Shown piece by piece: positions 29,713-37,572 of a stretch of DNA of 64,000 nucleotides (positions within the stretch are counted from its first letter, which is position 1; each line of letters starts with the position of its first letter). The notes under the pieces were generated by a model that saw only the letters and a list, made by a program, of their open reading frames with translations, was not told where the DNA came from and searched no databases. A program made the translations under genes and the position numbers. Source of the DNA: Treponema sp. (lineage in GTDB: Bacteria; Spirochaetota; Spirochaetia; Treponematales; Treponemataceae); NCBI GenBank assembly GCA_017449285.1, contig JAFSJX010000022.1, positions 1-64,000 on the forward strand, read 5' to 3'.

Positions 29713-30540
29713 ATGGCAACGGACGAAAATTGTACGCATGATTGCTCAACGTGCGGCTCAAATTGTAAATCAAAAGACTTGCGCGCCCAACTTCGGAAAG
29801 ACAGTTGCGTCAAAAAAGTTATCGGCATTGTGAGCGGAAAAGGCGGCGTGGGAAAATCGCTGGTCACTTCTCTTTTGGCGGCAAAATTGAACAAACTTGG
29901 TCATCGGACGGCAATTATGGACGCTGATATTACCGGGCCTTCGATTCCGACAGCATTCGGCGTGGAAACGGAAAAGGCGATGGGCGACAAGTCCGGCGCG
30001 ATTTACCCGGTCATGTCTGAGGGTGGCATCCAGTTGATGAGCATGAATTTCCTGCTTGAACGCGAGACCGACCCGGTGATTTGGCGCGGACCGGTGATTG
30101 CAGGTGCGGTCAAGCAGTTCTGGACGGACGTAGCGTGGAAAGACGTTGATTTTATGTTCGTGGACATGCCTCCGGGAACGGGAGATGTTCCGCTCACGGT
30201 GTTCCAGTCGCTTCCCGTGGACGGCATTATCGTGGTATCTTCCCCCCAGCAACTGGTGCGCGTAATTGTGGAAAAAGCGGTGCGCATGGCGGAGGAGATG
30301 AAGATTCCGATTATCGGGCTGATTGAGAATATGAGTTACATCAAATGCCCTGACTGCGGAAAGGACATTCATCTGTTCGGCGAAAGCAATATCAACGGCA
30401 TCGCAAAAGATTACGGGCTTCCTGTTCTTGCGCGGATTCCGATGAGCGAAGGCTTTTCACGTGCCGTGGACGAAGGCGAAATTGAAAAACTGGACGCGGA
30501 ATATCTGGACGCAGCCGCCGCGCTGATTGAAAAGATATAA
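29713..30540 (+). CDS. mrp: Mrp/NBP35-family Fe-S cluster carrier ATPase
   Basis: A deviant Walker A (GKGGVGKS, residues 42-49) and DMPPGTGD define the MinD-like Mrp/ApbC/Nbp35 ATPases that carry and transfer [4Fe-4S] clusters. Four N-terminal cysteines (C7, C11, C14, C18; CTHDCSTCGSNC) resemble the eukaryotic Nbp35 N-terminal cluster site, and a CPDCGK pair near residue 215 forms the bridging site between monomers. Start follows GAGGTAG. Usual length for the short Mrp form. Confidence 0.92.
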   Translation: MATDENCTHDCSTCGSNCKSKDLRAQLRKDSCVKKVIGIVSGKGGVGKSLVTSLLAAKLNKLGHRTAIMDADITGPSIPTAFGVETEKAMGDKSGAIYPVMSEGGIQLMSMNFLLERETDPVIWRGPVIAGAVKQFWTDVAWKDVDFMFVDMPPGTGDVPLTVFQSLPVDGIIVVSSPQQLVRVIVEKAVRMAEEMKIPIIGLIENMSYIKCPDCGKDIHLFGESNINGIAKDYGLPVLARIPMSEGFSRAVDEGEIEKLDAEYLDAAAALIEKI

Positions 30541-30580
30541 CATTCCTCACGAAGAAAAAGAGGACACAGCGATTTTACAG

Positions 30581-30662
30581 GAGGGGAAAGCCTTCCCCTC
30601 GCTCCAGCCTGCGCGCAGTCTTACGCTACCCCTTCTCCTAGGGCTTGCAGCCCTAAGACCTG
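30581..30662 (+). repeat. Interspersed structured repeat, copy 1
   Basis: AGGGGAAAGCCTTCCCCT hairpin, then a variable spacer, TACCCCTTCTCCT, and a terminal hairpin AGGGCT-TGC-AGCCCT followed by AAGACC. Shares layout and core phrases with copies at 38.6, 44.3, 51.1 and 59.2 kb. It lies 40 nt downstream of mrp. Confidence 0.75.
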
Positions 30663-30736
30663 CCACAGGCTATGTACAAAATGCAAACGCTCCGTGAACT
30701 CCGTGTACTCTGTGAGGGACTATAACGAGGAAAAAC

Positions 30737-31252
30737 ATGATTACACCCGAAGAAGCAAGGCAGCAGGCGCGGCAAAATTTTCTTGACGGATATGCGTGTG
30801 CGCCCGCCGTTGCCGCAGTGTTTGCAGAAGAACTTGGCTATGACCGCGACATGATTCTGCGGATAAGCCAGCCGTTTGGCGCAGGTATATGCAGGATGCG
30901 CGAAGTCTGCGGCACCGTAAGCGGAATGATGACCGCACTCGGCATGGCGATGGGAAGCGCGGACGGCACAAAAGAGAGCAAGGATAGAATTTACGCCGAG
31001 GGGCAAAAACTTGCCGCCCGATTCAGAGAGCGCAACGGCTCAATCATCTGCCGCGAACTTTTGGGGCTTGTGCCGATGGGTCAGAGCGAACAGGCGTTGC
31101 GGGCGGGAAAATCGGTTCTGCACACGGCGGATTCCCCTGTCTCTGAAGCGCGCACGCCCGAATACTACAAAAAACGCCCCTGCCCCGACCTATGTGGAGA
31201 AGCCGCCGCGATATTTGCGGAATGGCTGAACGAGCGCAAAAACACCGATTAA
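30737..31252 (+). CDS. C_GCAxxG_C_C family redox-type protein
   Basis: A 171-residue protein with the family's conserved cysteine/glycine pattern: GYACAPAV, FGAGICRMREVCGTVSGM and a late CPDLC. The cysteines are thought to be redox-active or metal-binding; the family often accompanies transport or electron-transfer genes. Start follows CGAGGA. Its position shortly after mrp is compatible with an Fe-S or redox role, which is inference only. Confidence 0.85.
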   Translation: MITPEEARQQARQNFLDGYACAPAVAAVFAEELGYDRDMILRISQPFGAGICRMREVCGTVSGMMTALGMAMGSADGTKESKDRIYAEGQKLAARFRERNGSIICRELLGLVPMGQSEQALRAGKSVLHTADSPVSEARTPEYYKKRPCPDLCGEAAAIFAEWLNERKNTD

Positions 31253-31291
31253 AACACCGCAAAAACACCGAACGATTATTGTCTGCTCGCC

Positions 31292-31570
31292 TTAAGTAAA
31301 AAGTTTCGCAACTCCACTGATGCTTTCTGGCGTTATATATTCCGCAACATCATACCGAGTGTCTTCAATAGATGTTAATTTGAAAAATCTTATTTTTATA
31401 TCATCGTTTTTCTCGTTTTTATTAAACATAGGGCCCTTTCCTAATGTCATTACATTATATTCAGTGGGGCTGATAACTCTATAGTCGATGATTAATTGCT
31501 CTCCACCCAAGCGTTCTTCTAAATTGATAGCTTGAAATTTTTCAATTGTGCATGGTTTTTCATTTTCCAT
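31292..31570 (-). CDS. Small hypothetical protein, partner of the GNAT-membrane fusion
   Basis: A 92-residue soluble protein (MENEKPCTIEKF...) with no family I recognise. ATG 31570 follows GGAGAAAACTCT; the longer frame starting at 31630 overlaps the upstream gene and is less likely. The gene starts 19 nt after the stop of the 881-residue membrane protein, so the pair forms an operon. Central features are beta-strand-like (EQLIIDYRVISPTEYNVMTLG). Confidence 0.7.
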   Translation of the reverse strand: MENEKPCTIEKFQAINLEERLGGEQLIIDYRVISPTEYNVMTLGKGPMFNKNEKNDDIKIRFFKLTSIEDTRYDVAEYITPESISGVAKLFT

Positions 31571-31589
31571 AGAGTTTTCTCCATAAAAT

Positions 31590-34235
31590 CTAACTATTTG
31601 CCGCTTCCCTAGCATATTCGATTGCTTCACGTACCTTTGGAATAAGAAGAATCAGTATCGTCACAACCGCTTCAATTCCAATGTATCCTAAGCAATATTT
31701 GATGCTGTACCAAACAGTTTCGTTATAAAAATATGAGCAATTAAATACACTTTCTATGAATCTGAGTATGACCGCTACAGAATATCCAAGCCAGAATCCG
31801 CTGAAACCGTATGCTGTTCTTTTCCTCATATTTGAGAAGAAACCACCGATTCCGATAACCCCATAACCTAAAATATAATCGTATAGTTCGGCTGTAATAT
31901 GGTCTTTTGCAAGAAGTCCAACTTGATAATCAAGTCCAAACTTACATAAACTGTAAATGACTGCTGTAATGATTCCGACCCTTCCGCCAAAGAAATATGC
32001 GACAAGGAAAAGAACTGCCGTACTTAGGAAGGTAACATCGCCTCCCTCGCTCATATGCAGTGGACGAAGATATGAAAATCCCAAAGCCATAATGAAAAGA
32101 ATAAGAATGGTTGCAAGTTTCTTGAAAGTAAAGCCTTTTCTTTTAGGACGTTCTTTTATCGTATTATTTCCTGGCTGTCTGAACATAAGACCAGACAGTT
32201 TCCTTTTCTTAAATAACAGCGATAAAATGATAATAAAAAGGGTGACACCGCCAATAATAGTAACATCAAAGGTATTCGTTGCTTCTTCTATGGCGATAGT
32301 GTTATCATTGATGATATATTCATATACCCTGCGCAAAATTCTGATTGCAAATTCTTGAGTTCCAATAACAGAAATAATCGTACCTAAGATATTGATTTTC
32401 ATACCGTTTCGTTCCTGGGTACGGGCATTCTTTACTTCTACCATGTGCTCAAGGAATTCCTGCTGTTCGTTATATTGTTCGCGCAGGTCTTCGTTATCAA
32501 ATGCATCTTTTATCTGTTCTGCTTCAAGTTGTGTTCCGTAATACTTGAAGTTATTGCTGTTCCAGAATTTTATCGTTTTAGCATAATCACGGTAAAGGTC
32601 ATCTATATATTCATAAGAGACATTTCCTTCATAAGCAAGTGCCGTAGATACATTCTTATTAAGCTTGTTAAGTGCTGTGTTTTGAAAGAGGACAAGTTCT
32701 ACTATAAAAATATAAGTCGCTGCAAGCTCCATTCTGTCTGCCAGGTTTTCGCTAAAATCATTCAGTATGAACGCAACCATTCTTTCACTCATATATGTTT
32801 CATAATAGTCATATACACAGCGGTTTTTTGCAGCCATATCAATAAGAGTTTTATTTCTTACAAAGAAATCCTGAATCATACTCTGATATGTTTCGCATGT
32901 TAGGATATTCAAAAATTCCTGGCTGATTTTCTTCCCGTTAATTGTCGGGAGCTGGTCCGGATTATTTACGGCTATAGTATCTTCCGGTATGCCAGAAGAA
33001 CATAAGAGGGCTTTTCCGTCTCCGCATTGATATAAACCGTAATGTTCGCTAAGGTACTCGTTCAAATCAATATAGTTAGGAACTCCATTAAAATCCATAT
33101 CGCTCCACTGTTCATCTGGTTGCGGACGAATCTTTATAAATCCCTGGAAAAGCTGGTCTTCTACCTGTGATGGCGAATAGCGGCAGTTCGGAATACAGAG
33201 CATTACAACATACATATTTGTGGCGTGATGTGCCAAAAGTGAAACGTGAACAATCTCTTCGCCTTTTATAAAAGGCAGTTCTTCATCTTCCTCATCTTCG
33301 GAGTAGTCATCGCTTGAATGAAGGAAACGGAAACTGCCTATGCTGACACGTTTTAGTTCATCTGCAATTTTGCTCTTGTATTCATAGTTGATACAGTAGT
33401 CAAGATTATCAAGTAAAGGCTTTATTTCTTCGGGGGCTTCAATTTGTTTAGTTAAAAGTGCATCCATTTTGTGATTATCAGGCGAATCTTCATAAGGGAG
33501 GAAAAGATAGACATCATCATTTGTTGTCTTTCTATATAATTTATCAGGATGCTTTAAAAGATATTCCAGATAAACCCCTTCTGTCAGATATACGATTTCA
33601 ATGCTGTCGTTTTTTTCTTCTTCTATCCTATTAGGAGTGTTTCTAAACGGATGCGGAACGATAAAACGTTTAATACCGAACATCCTGTCGCGCATGAACT
33701 TTTCGCCGTCCGAGGTTATTGCTATACCAGAAATAGCATTTATTCCATAGCCTTCTTTTTCAAGCCCATTGAGATAATCTACAAAGGCATTGGTCAATTG
33801 GGTTACAGTATCTCTGCCCCTGTATTTTTCATCTATAACAACTGAAATAATAAACAGATTATTGTGTTTTACAGTTTCGCCATTCTCTTCGGTATTCTTT
33901 ATATATTCTTCAAGAACTTCGTTATGGCTTAAATTATCATCCCAGATAATCTCTTTGTCTTCACTGCTTTTTTTCGAGCCGTTTACAATATCATTCCATA
34001 CGTTATCTGTAAGTGGCAAAAAATTTATATAACCGACAAGGTTATCCTGTTCATCTAAAAGACAGACAAAGGTTCGCTTATTATGTGTAAAGCGGTCAAC
34101 CATATTATCTATGGTTCCGACAAAATCTTCTCCTGCTTTTTCTCCGATTGGACCATAGACTTTTTTATCCAAGTCAAATATCTTATCAAGGTCATTGCGA
34201 TTCATGTCATCGCCGATTAATACTTTAAAATTCAT
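31590..34235 (-). CDS. Multidomain membrane protein: GNAT-like N-terminus, central region, ThiT-like C-terminus
   Basis: An 881-residue protein I cannot assign to a described family. Residues ~1-190 look like a GNAT acyltransferase (VVIDEKYRGRDTVTQLTNAF resembles the acetyl-CoA loop). About 200-600 is soluble, with an acidic insert and a helical stretch. Membrane helices follow near 615-640 and 655-672. From ~705 to the end, six or so helices resemble an ECF S-component of the ThiT type (GGRVGIITAVIYSLCKFGLDY, YDYILGYGVIGIGGFF). By memory of ThiT, some thiamine-contact positions differ (for example DY where EY is expected). The DNA is visibly AT-rich. Start follows AAAGGA. A membrane-tethered acyltransferase sensing a small ligand is one speculation. 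Confidence 0.7.
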   Translation of the reverse strand: MNFKVLIGDDMNRNDLDKIFDLDKKVYGPIGEKAGEDFVGTIDNMVDRFTHNKRTFVCLLDEQDNLVGYINFLPLTDNVWNDIVNGSKKSSEDKEIIWDDNLSHNEVLEEYIKNTEENGETVKHNNLFIISVVIDEKYRGRDTVTQLTNAFVDYLNGLEKEGYGINAISGIAITSDGEKFMRDRMFGIKRFIVPHPFRNTPNRIEEEKNDSIEIVYLTEGVYLEYLLKHPDKLYRKTTNDDVYLFLPYEDSPDNHKMDALLTKQIEAPEEIKPLLDNLDYCINYEYKSKIADELKRVSIGSFRFLHSSDDYSEDEEDEELPFIKGEEIVHVSLLAHHATNMYVVMLCIPNCRYSPSQVEDQLFQGFIKIRPQPDEQWSDMDFNGVPNYIDLNEYLSEHYGLYQCGDGKALLCSSGIPEDTIAVNNPDQLPTINGKKISQEFLNILTCETYQSMIQDFFVRNKTLIDMAAKNRCVYDYYETYMSERMVAFILNDFSENLADRMELAATYIFIVELVLFQNTALNKLNKNVSTALAYEGNVSYEYIDDLYRDYAKTIKFWNSNNFKYYGTQLEAEQIKDAFDNEDLREQYNEQQEFLEHMVEVKNARTQERNGMKINILGTIISVIGTQEFAIRILRRVYEYIINDNTIAIEEATNTFDVTIIGGVTLFIIILSLLFKKRKLSGLMFRQPGNNTIKERPKRKGFTFKKLATILILFIMALGFSYLRPLHMSEGGDVTFLSTAVLFLVAYFFGGRVGIITAVIYSLCKFGLDYQVGLLAKDHITAELYDYILGYGVIGIGGFFSNMRKRTAYGFSGFWLGYSVAVILRFIESVFNCSYFYNETVWYSIKYCLGYIGIEAVVTILILLIPKVREAIEYAREAANS

Positions 34236-34441
34236 AGTGAACTATTCCTTTCAAGAACATTTATATTTTGAATATATAAAATTCAGAAATATAAGATAAT
34301 GTCTATTATAAAACTTTTTAGTAATATTTCCATAAAAATCTGTGCCTCAGTATTGAAGATTAAAGTAGACGAATCGAGCTATGTAATACATAATTATTAA
34401 ATATATATGATATTATGAGATTTTAAACTGGAATAAGGCTT

Positions 34442-34861
34442 ATGAAAAAATTATTTATTTCACTAATACTGTTATTATTACATTTTGCCCTCTGTTTTTC
34501 GATGGCCCCAAATTGGCTCGTAAATCCAGAAAAAGAATTTCCTACTGAAAAGTATATCCGTGCAGCAGGTGAAGGAAATTCTGAAACATCTGCAAAACAG
34601 GCGGCTCTCGCTGAATTGAGTTCTCATTTTTCTGCAACAATTAAATCTAAAACCTACGCACATAGTTCTAAAAGTCAGCGGGTATTTTAACAACAAAGAA
34701 ATTTTTATAAATGCCGCAAGCGAAGACCCCGTACAGGCGTTACAATAAGTGCACTTGATGCACCATATTGGAAAAAGCATTATTCTTCAAGCGGTCGTTT
34801 TATTCTGTCTTCTAAAGAAATTGCTGAAGCGGTTGTTGTAAATGAAAAGCAGAATCCATAA
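34442..34861 (+). pseudogene. Decayed LPP20-like lipoprotein/envelope gene
   Basis: An intact start with signal peptide reads MAPNWLVNPEKEFPTEKYIRAAGEGNS..., the opening of a widespread LPP20-like treponemal family, but stops at 34690. Family-like sequence resumes in other frames: NKEIFINAASEDPVQALQ, then ISALDAPYWKKHYSSSGRFI to a stop at 34861. At least two frame changes and probably an internal deletion are needed to explain this, so the gene is most likely dead. Confidence 0.65.
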
Positions 34862-34959
34862 AAGGGAGAAATAAGTTCAGCTTAGGAGTACTCATGGTGA
34901 TGGTTCTATGCGGGCGAGATTGTGTTCGCGGCATTAAGGTAAAGAGAAGAATAGATAAT

Positions 34960-34968
34960 CCCCCCCCC
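34960..34968. repeat. Homopolymeric C9 tract next to the toxin promoter
   Basis: Nine consecutive C bases end 2 nt before the -35 hexamer TTGACA of the downstream gene. Tracts of this length are slippage-prone. Confidence 0.7.
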
Positions 34969-34970
34969 AC

Positions 34971-35000
34971 TTGACAAAACTACTTCTATAGAAGTATCTT
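34971..35000 (+). promoter_or_regulatory. Promoter and palindromic operator of the ART-like/XRE module
   Basis: TTGACA (34971), an 18-nt spacer and TATCTT (34995), with only 6 nt to ATG 35007. TACTTCTATAGAAGTA (34981-34996) is a perfect 16-bp palindrome filling the spacer, a fitting site for autorepression by the XRE protein. Confidence 0.7.
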
Positions 35001-35006
35001 ATAGAC

Positions 35007-35684
35007 ATGCCGAGAATCACTCTGTATCATGGTTCACAGAAAATTATCTCCAAGCCTGTTTTTGGAACGGGAAAAGCCTACAATGATTATGGACTTGGCT
35101 TCTACTGCACCCAAAACAGTGAACTTGCAAAGGAATGGGCTTGTCCTTCACTGGATGACGGCTTTTCAAACTGCTACGAACTTGAAACTGAAAGTCTGTG
35201 CATTTTAGATTTGCACCCCCCGGAATTCTGTACGCTTCACTGGCTTGCAATTCTTGTAAACAACAGGCGGTTTGACCTTGATACGCCGATTATGCGGCAG
35301 GGAATGTTTTATCTCAAAAACAATTTTCTCCCGGACATTTCTGATTTTGACGCGATAAAAGGCTACAGGGCTGACGATTCGTATTTTTCGTTTGCGAAGG
35401 CGTTTTTGTCCAATCAGATTTCATATTCCCAACTTGAAAACGCAATGAACCTTGGAAAACTCGGTGAACAGTTCGTCTTAAAAAGCAAAAAGGCGTTCGA
35501 TTTGCTTGAATTCAAGGGCTACGAAATTGCAGAGGGAAATAAATATTATGCCCTTCGCTCAAAACGAATGGAAAAAGCAAAGGAAGATTACAGAAAAAAC
35601 TTGAAAAATGCTGACATCTCAGGAATTTTCATCCGTGACTTGATTTTGCAGGAGGTAAAAAACGATGACCCGCGCTTACGATAA
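35007..35684 (+). CDS. DUF3990-like (ADP-ribosyltransferase-type) toxin candidate
   Basis: A 225-residue protein opening ITLYHGSQKIISKPVFGTGKAYNDYGLGFY, the pattern of DUF3990 proteins, whose H-Y/G motifs resemble ADP-ribosyltransferase folds (LYHGS ... GLGFYCT). The product probably modifies a cellular target and is controlled by the overlapping XRE gene (20-nt overlap). There is no Shine-Dalgarno; the promoter predicts a leaderless mRNA. Toxicity is inferred from module architecture, not seen. Confidence 0.7.
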   Translation: MPRITLYHGSQKIISKPVFGTGKAYNDYGLGFYCTQNSELAKEWACPSLDDGFSNCYELETESLCILDLHPPEFCTLHWLAILVNNRRFDLDTPIMRQGMFYLKNNFLPDISDFDAIKGYRADDSYFSFAKAFLSNQISYSQLENAMNLGKLGEQFVLKSKKAFDLLEFKGYEIAEGNKYYALRSKRMEKAKEDYRKNLKNADISGIFIRDLILQEVKNDDPRLR

Positions 35685-36342
35685 ATTCTTTTTGCCGAAT
35701 GTCAGAGAAAACATGGGATTCGCCGTGGATTTTGCCGTCAACGGATGTTCTGTTTCGGCAGATTCTTTCTATGATTTTTTCATCGCCTCAAAGGTCGCAT
35801 CTCAGCTGGAAAACGGATCGCCTCATTTTGTTTGTGGCTGCTCTGGAACAGAACTTGCGCTTACGGTTTTTGAACGGGTTGGGTATGAGGCAAAAAGCGA
35901 GGGAGAGCCTTTTTCATTTTTGGAAAATTTCGTTAGATTTGACCGCTCTCCCGAATACTGGGCGGGTTGGATTCTTGCGTTCTATCAGTGGAATACGCAG
36001 ATTTCATTTTCAAAAATCCGTGAATACATTGCATTTTCTGAAATCGTCCGCATGTATCACCCGCTGCACGAAGCCCCCGAAGAAAAATTTCTTGATGTAA
36101 TGAACGGCATTATCAAAGAAAAATCCCTGCAAAAACAGACGAATCTTCACCGTCTGCGAAAAAACGCAGGACTCACGCAAAAAGAACTCTCTGAACTTTC
36201 TGGCGTGAACTTGCGTACCCTTCAGCAATATGAAATCGGCGCAAAAGACATAAACCGTGCGAGCGGAGAATCAATCAATGCGCTTGCAAGGGCACTCAAA
36301 TGCAATTTTTATGATGTGATGGAACTGGATTTGAAAGAGTGA
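35665..36342 (+). CDS. XRE-domain antitoxin candidate with DUF3990-partner N-terminus
   Basis: The ~145-residue N-terminal domain (DFFIASKVASQLENGSPHFVCGCSG..., YWAGWILAFYQWNTQISFSKI) is fused to a C-terminal XRE helix-turn-helix (LTQKELSELSGVNLRTLQQYE). It overlaps the ART-like gene by 20 nt, so synthesis is coupled. It likely neutralises the toxin through its N-terminal part and represses the promoter palindrome through its HTH. Confidence 0.75.
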   Translation: MTRAYDKFFLPNVRENMGFAVDFAVNGCSVSADSFYDFFIASKVASQLENGSPHFVCGCSGTELALTVFERVGYEAKSEGEPFSFLENFVRFDRSPEYWAGWILAFYQWNTQISFSKIREYIAFSEIVRMYHPLHEAPEEKFLDVMNGIIKEKSLQKQTNLHRLRKNAGLTQKELSELSGVNLRTLQQYEIGAKDINRASGESINALARALKCNFYDVMELDLKE

Positions 36343-36368
36343 AAGCCAATTTTCTCTCCGTCATCCTC

Positions 36369-36426
36369 TTGCGCTCTACCCCATTTTACCATAGAATGAC
36401 ATAGAGAAATTCACTTTGGGGTAGAG
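36369..36426 (+). promoter_or_regulatory. Promoter and wide inverted repeat upstream of fic-1
   Basis: TTGCGC (36369), 17-nt spacer and TAGAAT (36392). CTCTACCCCA (36374-36383) and TGGGGTAGAG (36417-36426) are perfect 10-bp inverted arms 33 bp apart; the left arm is in the spacer and the right arm ends 1 nt before the start codon, covering the only SD-like bases. Confidence 0.6.
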
Positions 36427-36427
36427 A

Positions 36428-37480
36428 ATGCACAATTTTGAATACAATGAAAACGCAAGGAATCTGCTTACGCCAGAGGTCGTTCGTCTCCTAAGCACGA
36501 TTTATGAGCATAAAGGCCGTCAGCAACTGTTTGTGGAAGCAAAAAAGGACGACTTGAACACACTGCTTGAAATCGCAAAAATCCAGAGTACAAAATCGTC
36601 AAACAGAATTGAAGGCATTTTTACCACCGACAAGCGTCTTGAAGAATTGATGAGGGCAAAATCAGAGCCAAAGAACCGCAACGAAGAAGAAATTTCCGGC
36701 TACAGGGATGTCCTGAATATGATTCACGAAAGTTATGATTACATCGCTCCGACCACAAATATCATTTTGCAGTTTCATCGGGATTTGTATTCCTACAACA
36801 AATCGGGTTTTGGCGGAAAATATAAAACTTCTGATAATGTCATCGCAGAAACTGACCGCAACGGAATCCAGAAAGTGCGGTTTGCCCCGGTTCCTGCTTT
36901 TGAAACGGAAGAAGCCATGCACCGTATGTGCGAGAATTTTCTTTCTGCATGGAACGAAAACAAAACTGATAAACTCCTCCTGATTCCCATGTTCATCCTT
37001 GATTTTCTCTGCATCCATCCTTTTGAAGACGGGAACGGCAGAATGAGCAGACTTTTGACATTGCTCCTTTTTTACCGGGCAGGCTTTATCGTGGGAAAAT
37101 ACATCAGTATTGAAATGCTTATCGAACAGACAAAAGAAACATATTATGAGGCTTTGCAGGATTGCTCGGCAAACTGGCACGAAAGCACCAACACATATAT
37201 GCCCTTCATCAAATATTATCTCGGACTTCTGGTAAAAGCCTCGAACGAGTTTGAAAACCGTGTCGAATATCTTTCTTCCGAAAAGATTTCTAAGCCAGAG
37301 CGGGTAAAACGATTGATTCAAAACACGGTCGGCAAAATCAATAAAAAGCAGATTCTCGAAAAATGCCCCGACATCAGCACAAAGACCGTTGAGCGAACGC
37401 TGGCAGATTTAGTAAAGCAGGGGCTTATCGAAAAAGTCGGGGCAAGTTCTGCGACAAGTTATGTCTGGGTGCAGAAATAG
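36428..37480 (+). CDS. Fic-domain AMP-transferase-type protein with N-terminal inhibitory helix
   Basis: The catalytic motif HPFEDGNGRMSR starts near residue 197 and a flap region FAPVPA precedes it. An N-terminal inhibition motif (S/T)xxxE(G/N) is present as SNRIEG near residue 57, placing it with self-inhibited (class II) Fic proteins. The C-terminal ~70 residues resemble a winged helix (DISTKTVERTLADLVKQGLIEKVG), a likely operator-binding domain. It could AMPylate a host-cell or bacterial protein. Follows the ART-like module in the same direction. Confidence 0.9.
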   Translation: MHNFEYNENARNLLTPEVVRLLSTIYEHKGRQQLFVEAKKDDLNTLLEIAKIQSTKSSNRIEGIFTTDKRLEELMRAKSEPKNRNEEEISGYRDVLNMIHESYDYIAPTTNIILQFHRDLYSYNKSGFGGKYKTSDNVIAETDRNGIQKVRFAPVPAFETEEAMHRMCENFLSAWNENKTDKLLLIPMFILDFLCIHPFEDGNGRMSRLLTLLLFYRAGFIVGKYISIEMLIEQTKETYYEALQDCSANWHESTNTYMPFIKYYLGLLVKASNEFENRVEYLSSEKISKPERVKRLIQNTVGKINKKQILEKCPDISTKTVERTLADLVKQGLIEKVGASSATSYVWVQK

Positions 37481-37572
37481 CATTTGATTTTGGGGGAGCA
37501 AGAAAAGAACTACGCCGTCAAAGCCCCTCCCCTGACATGGCACAAAATGCGGAAATAGTGTAAAACAATAGT

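Noticed and set aside
28972-29739. 255-codon minus-strand frame over the oxidoreductase end and the repeat
   Set aside because: Antisense shadow of the Gfo/Idh/MocA gene; no start signal and no family.
31292-37480. CRISPR or a known restriction-modification system in the accessory island
   Set aside because: No direct-repeat array, no methylase or restriction endonuclease motifs found there.
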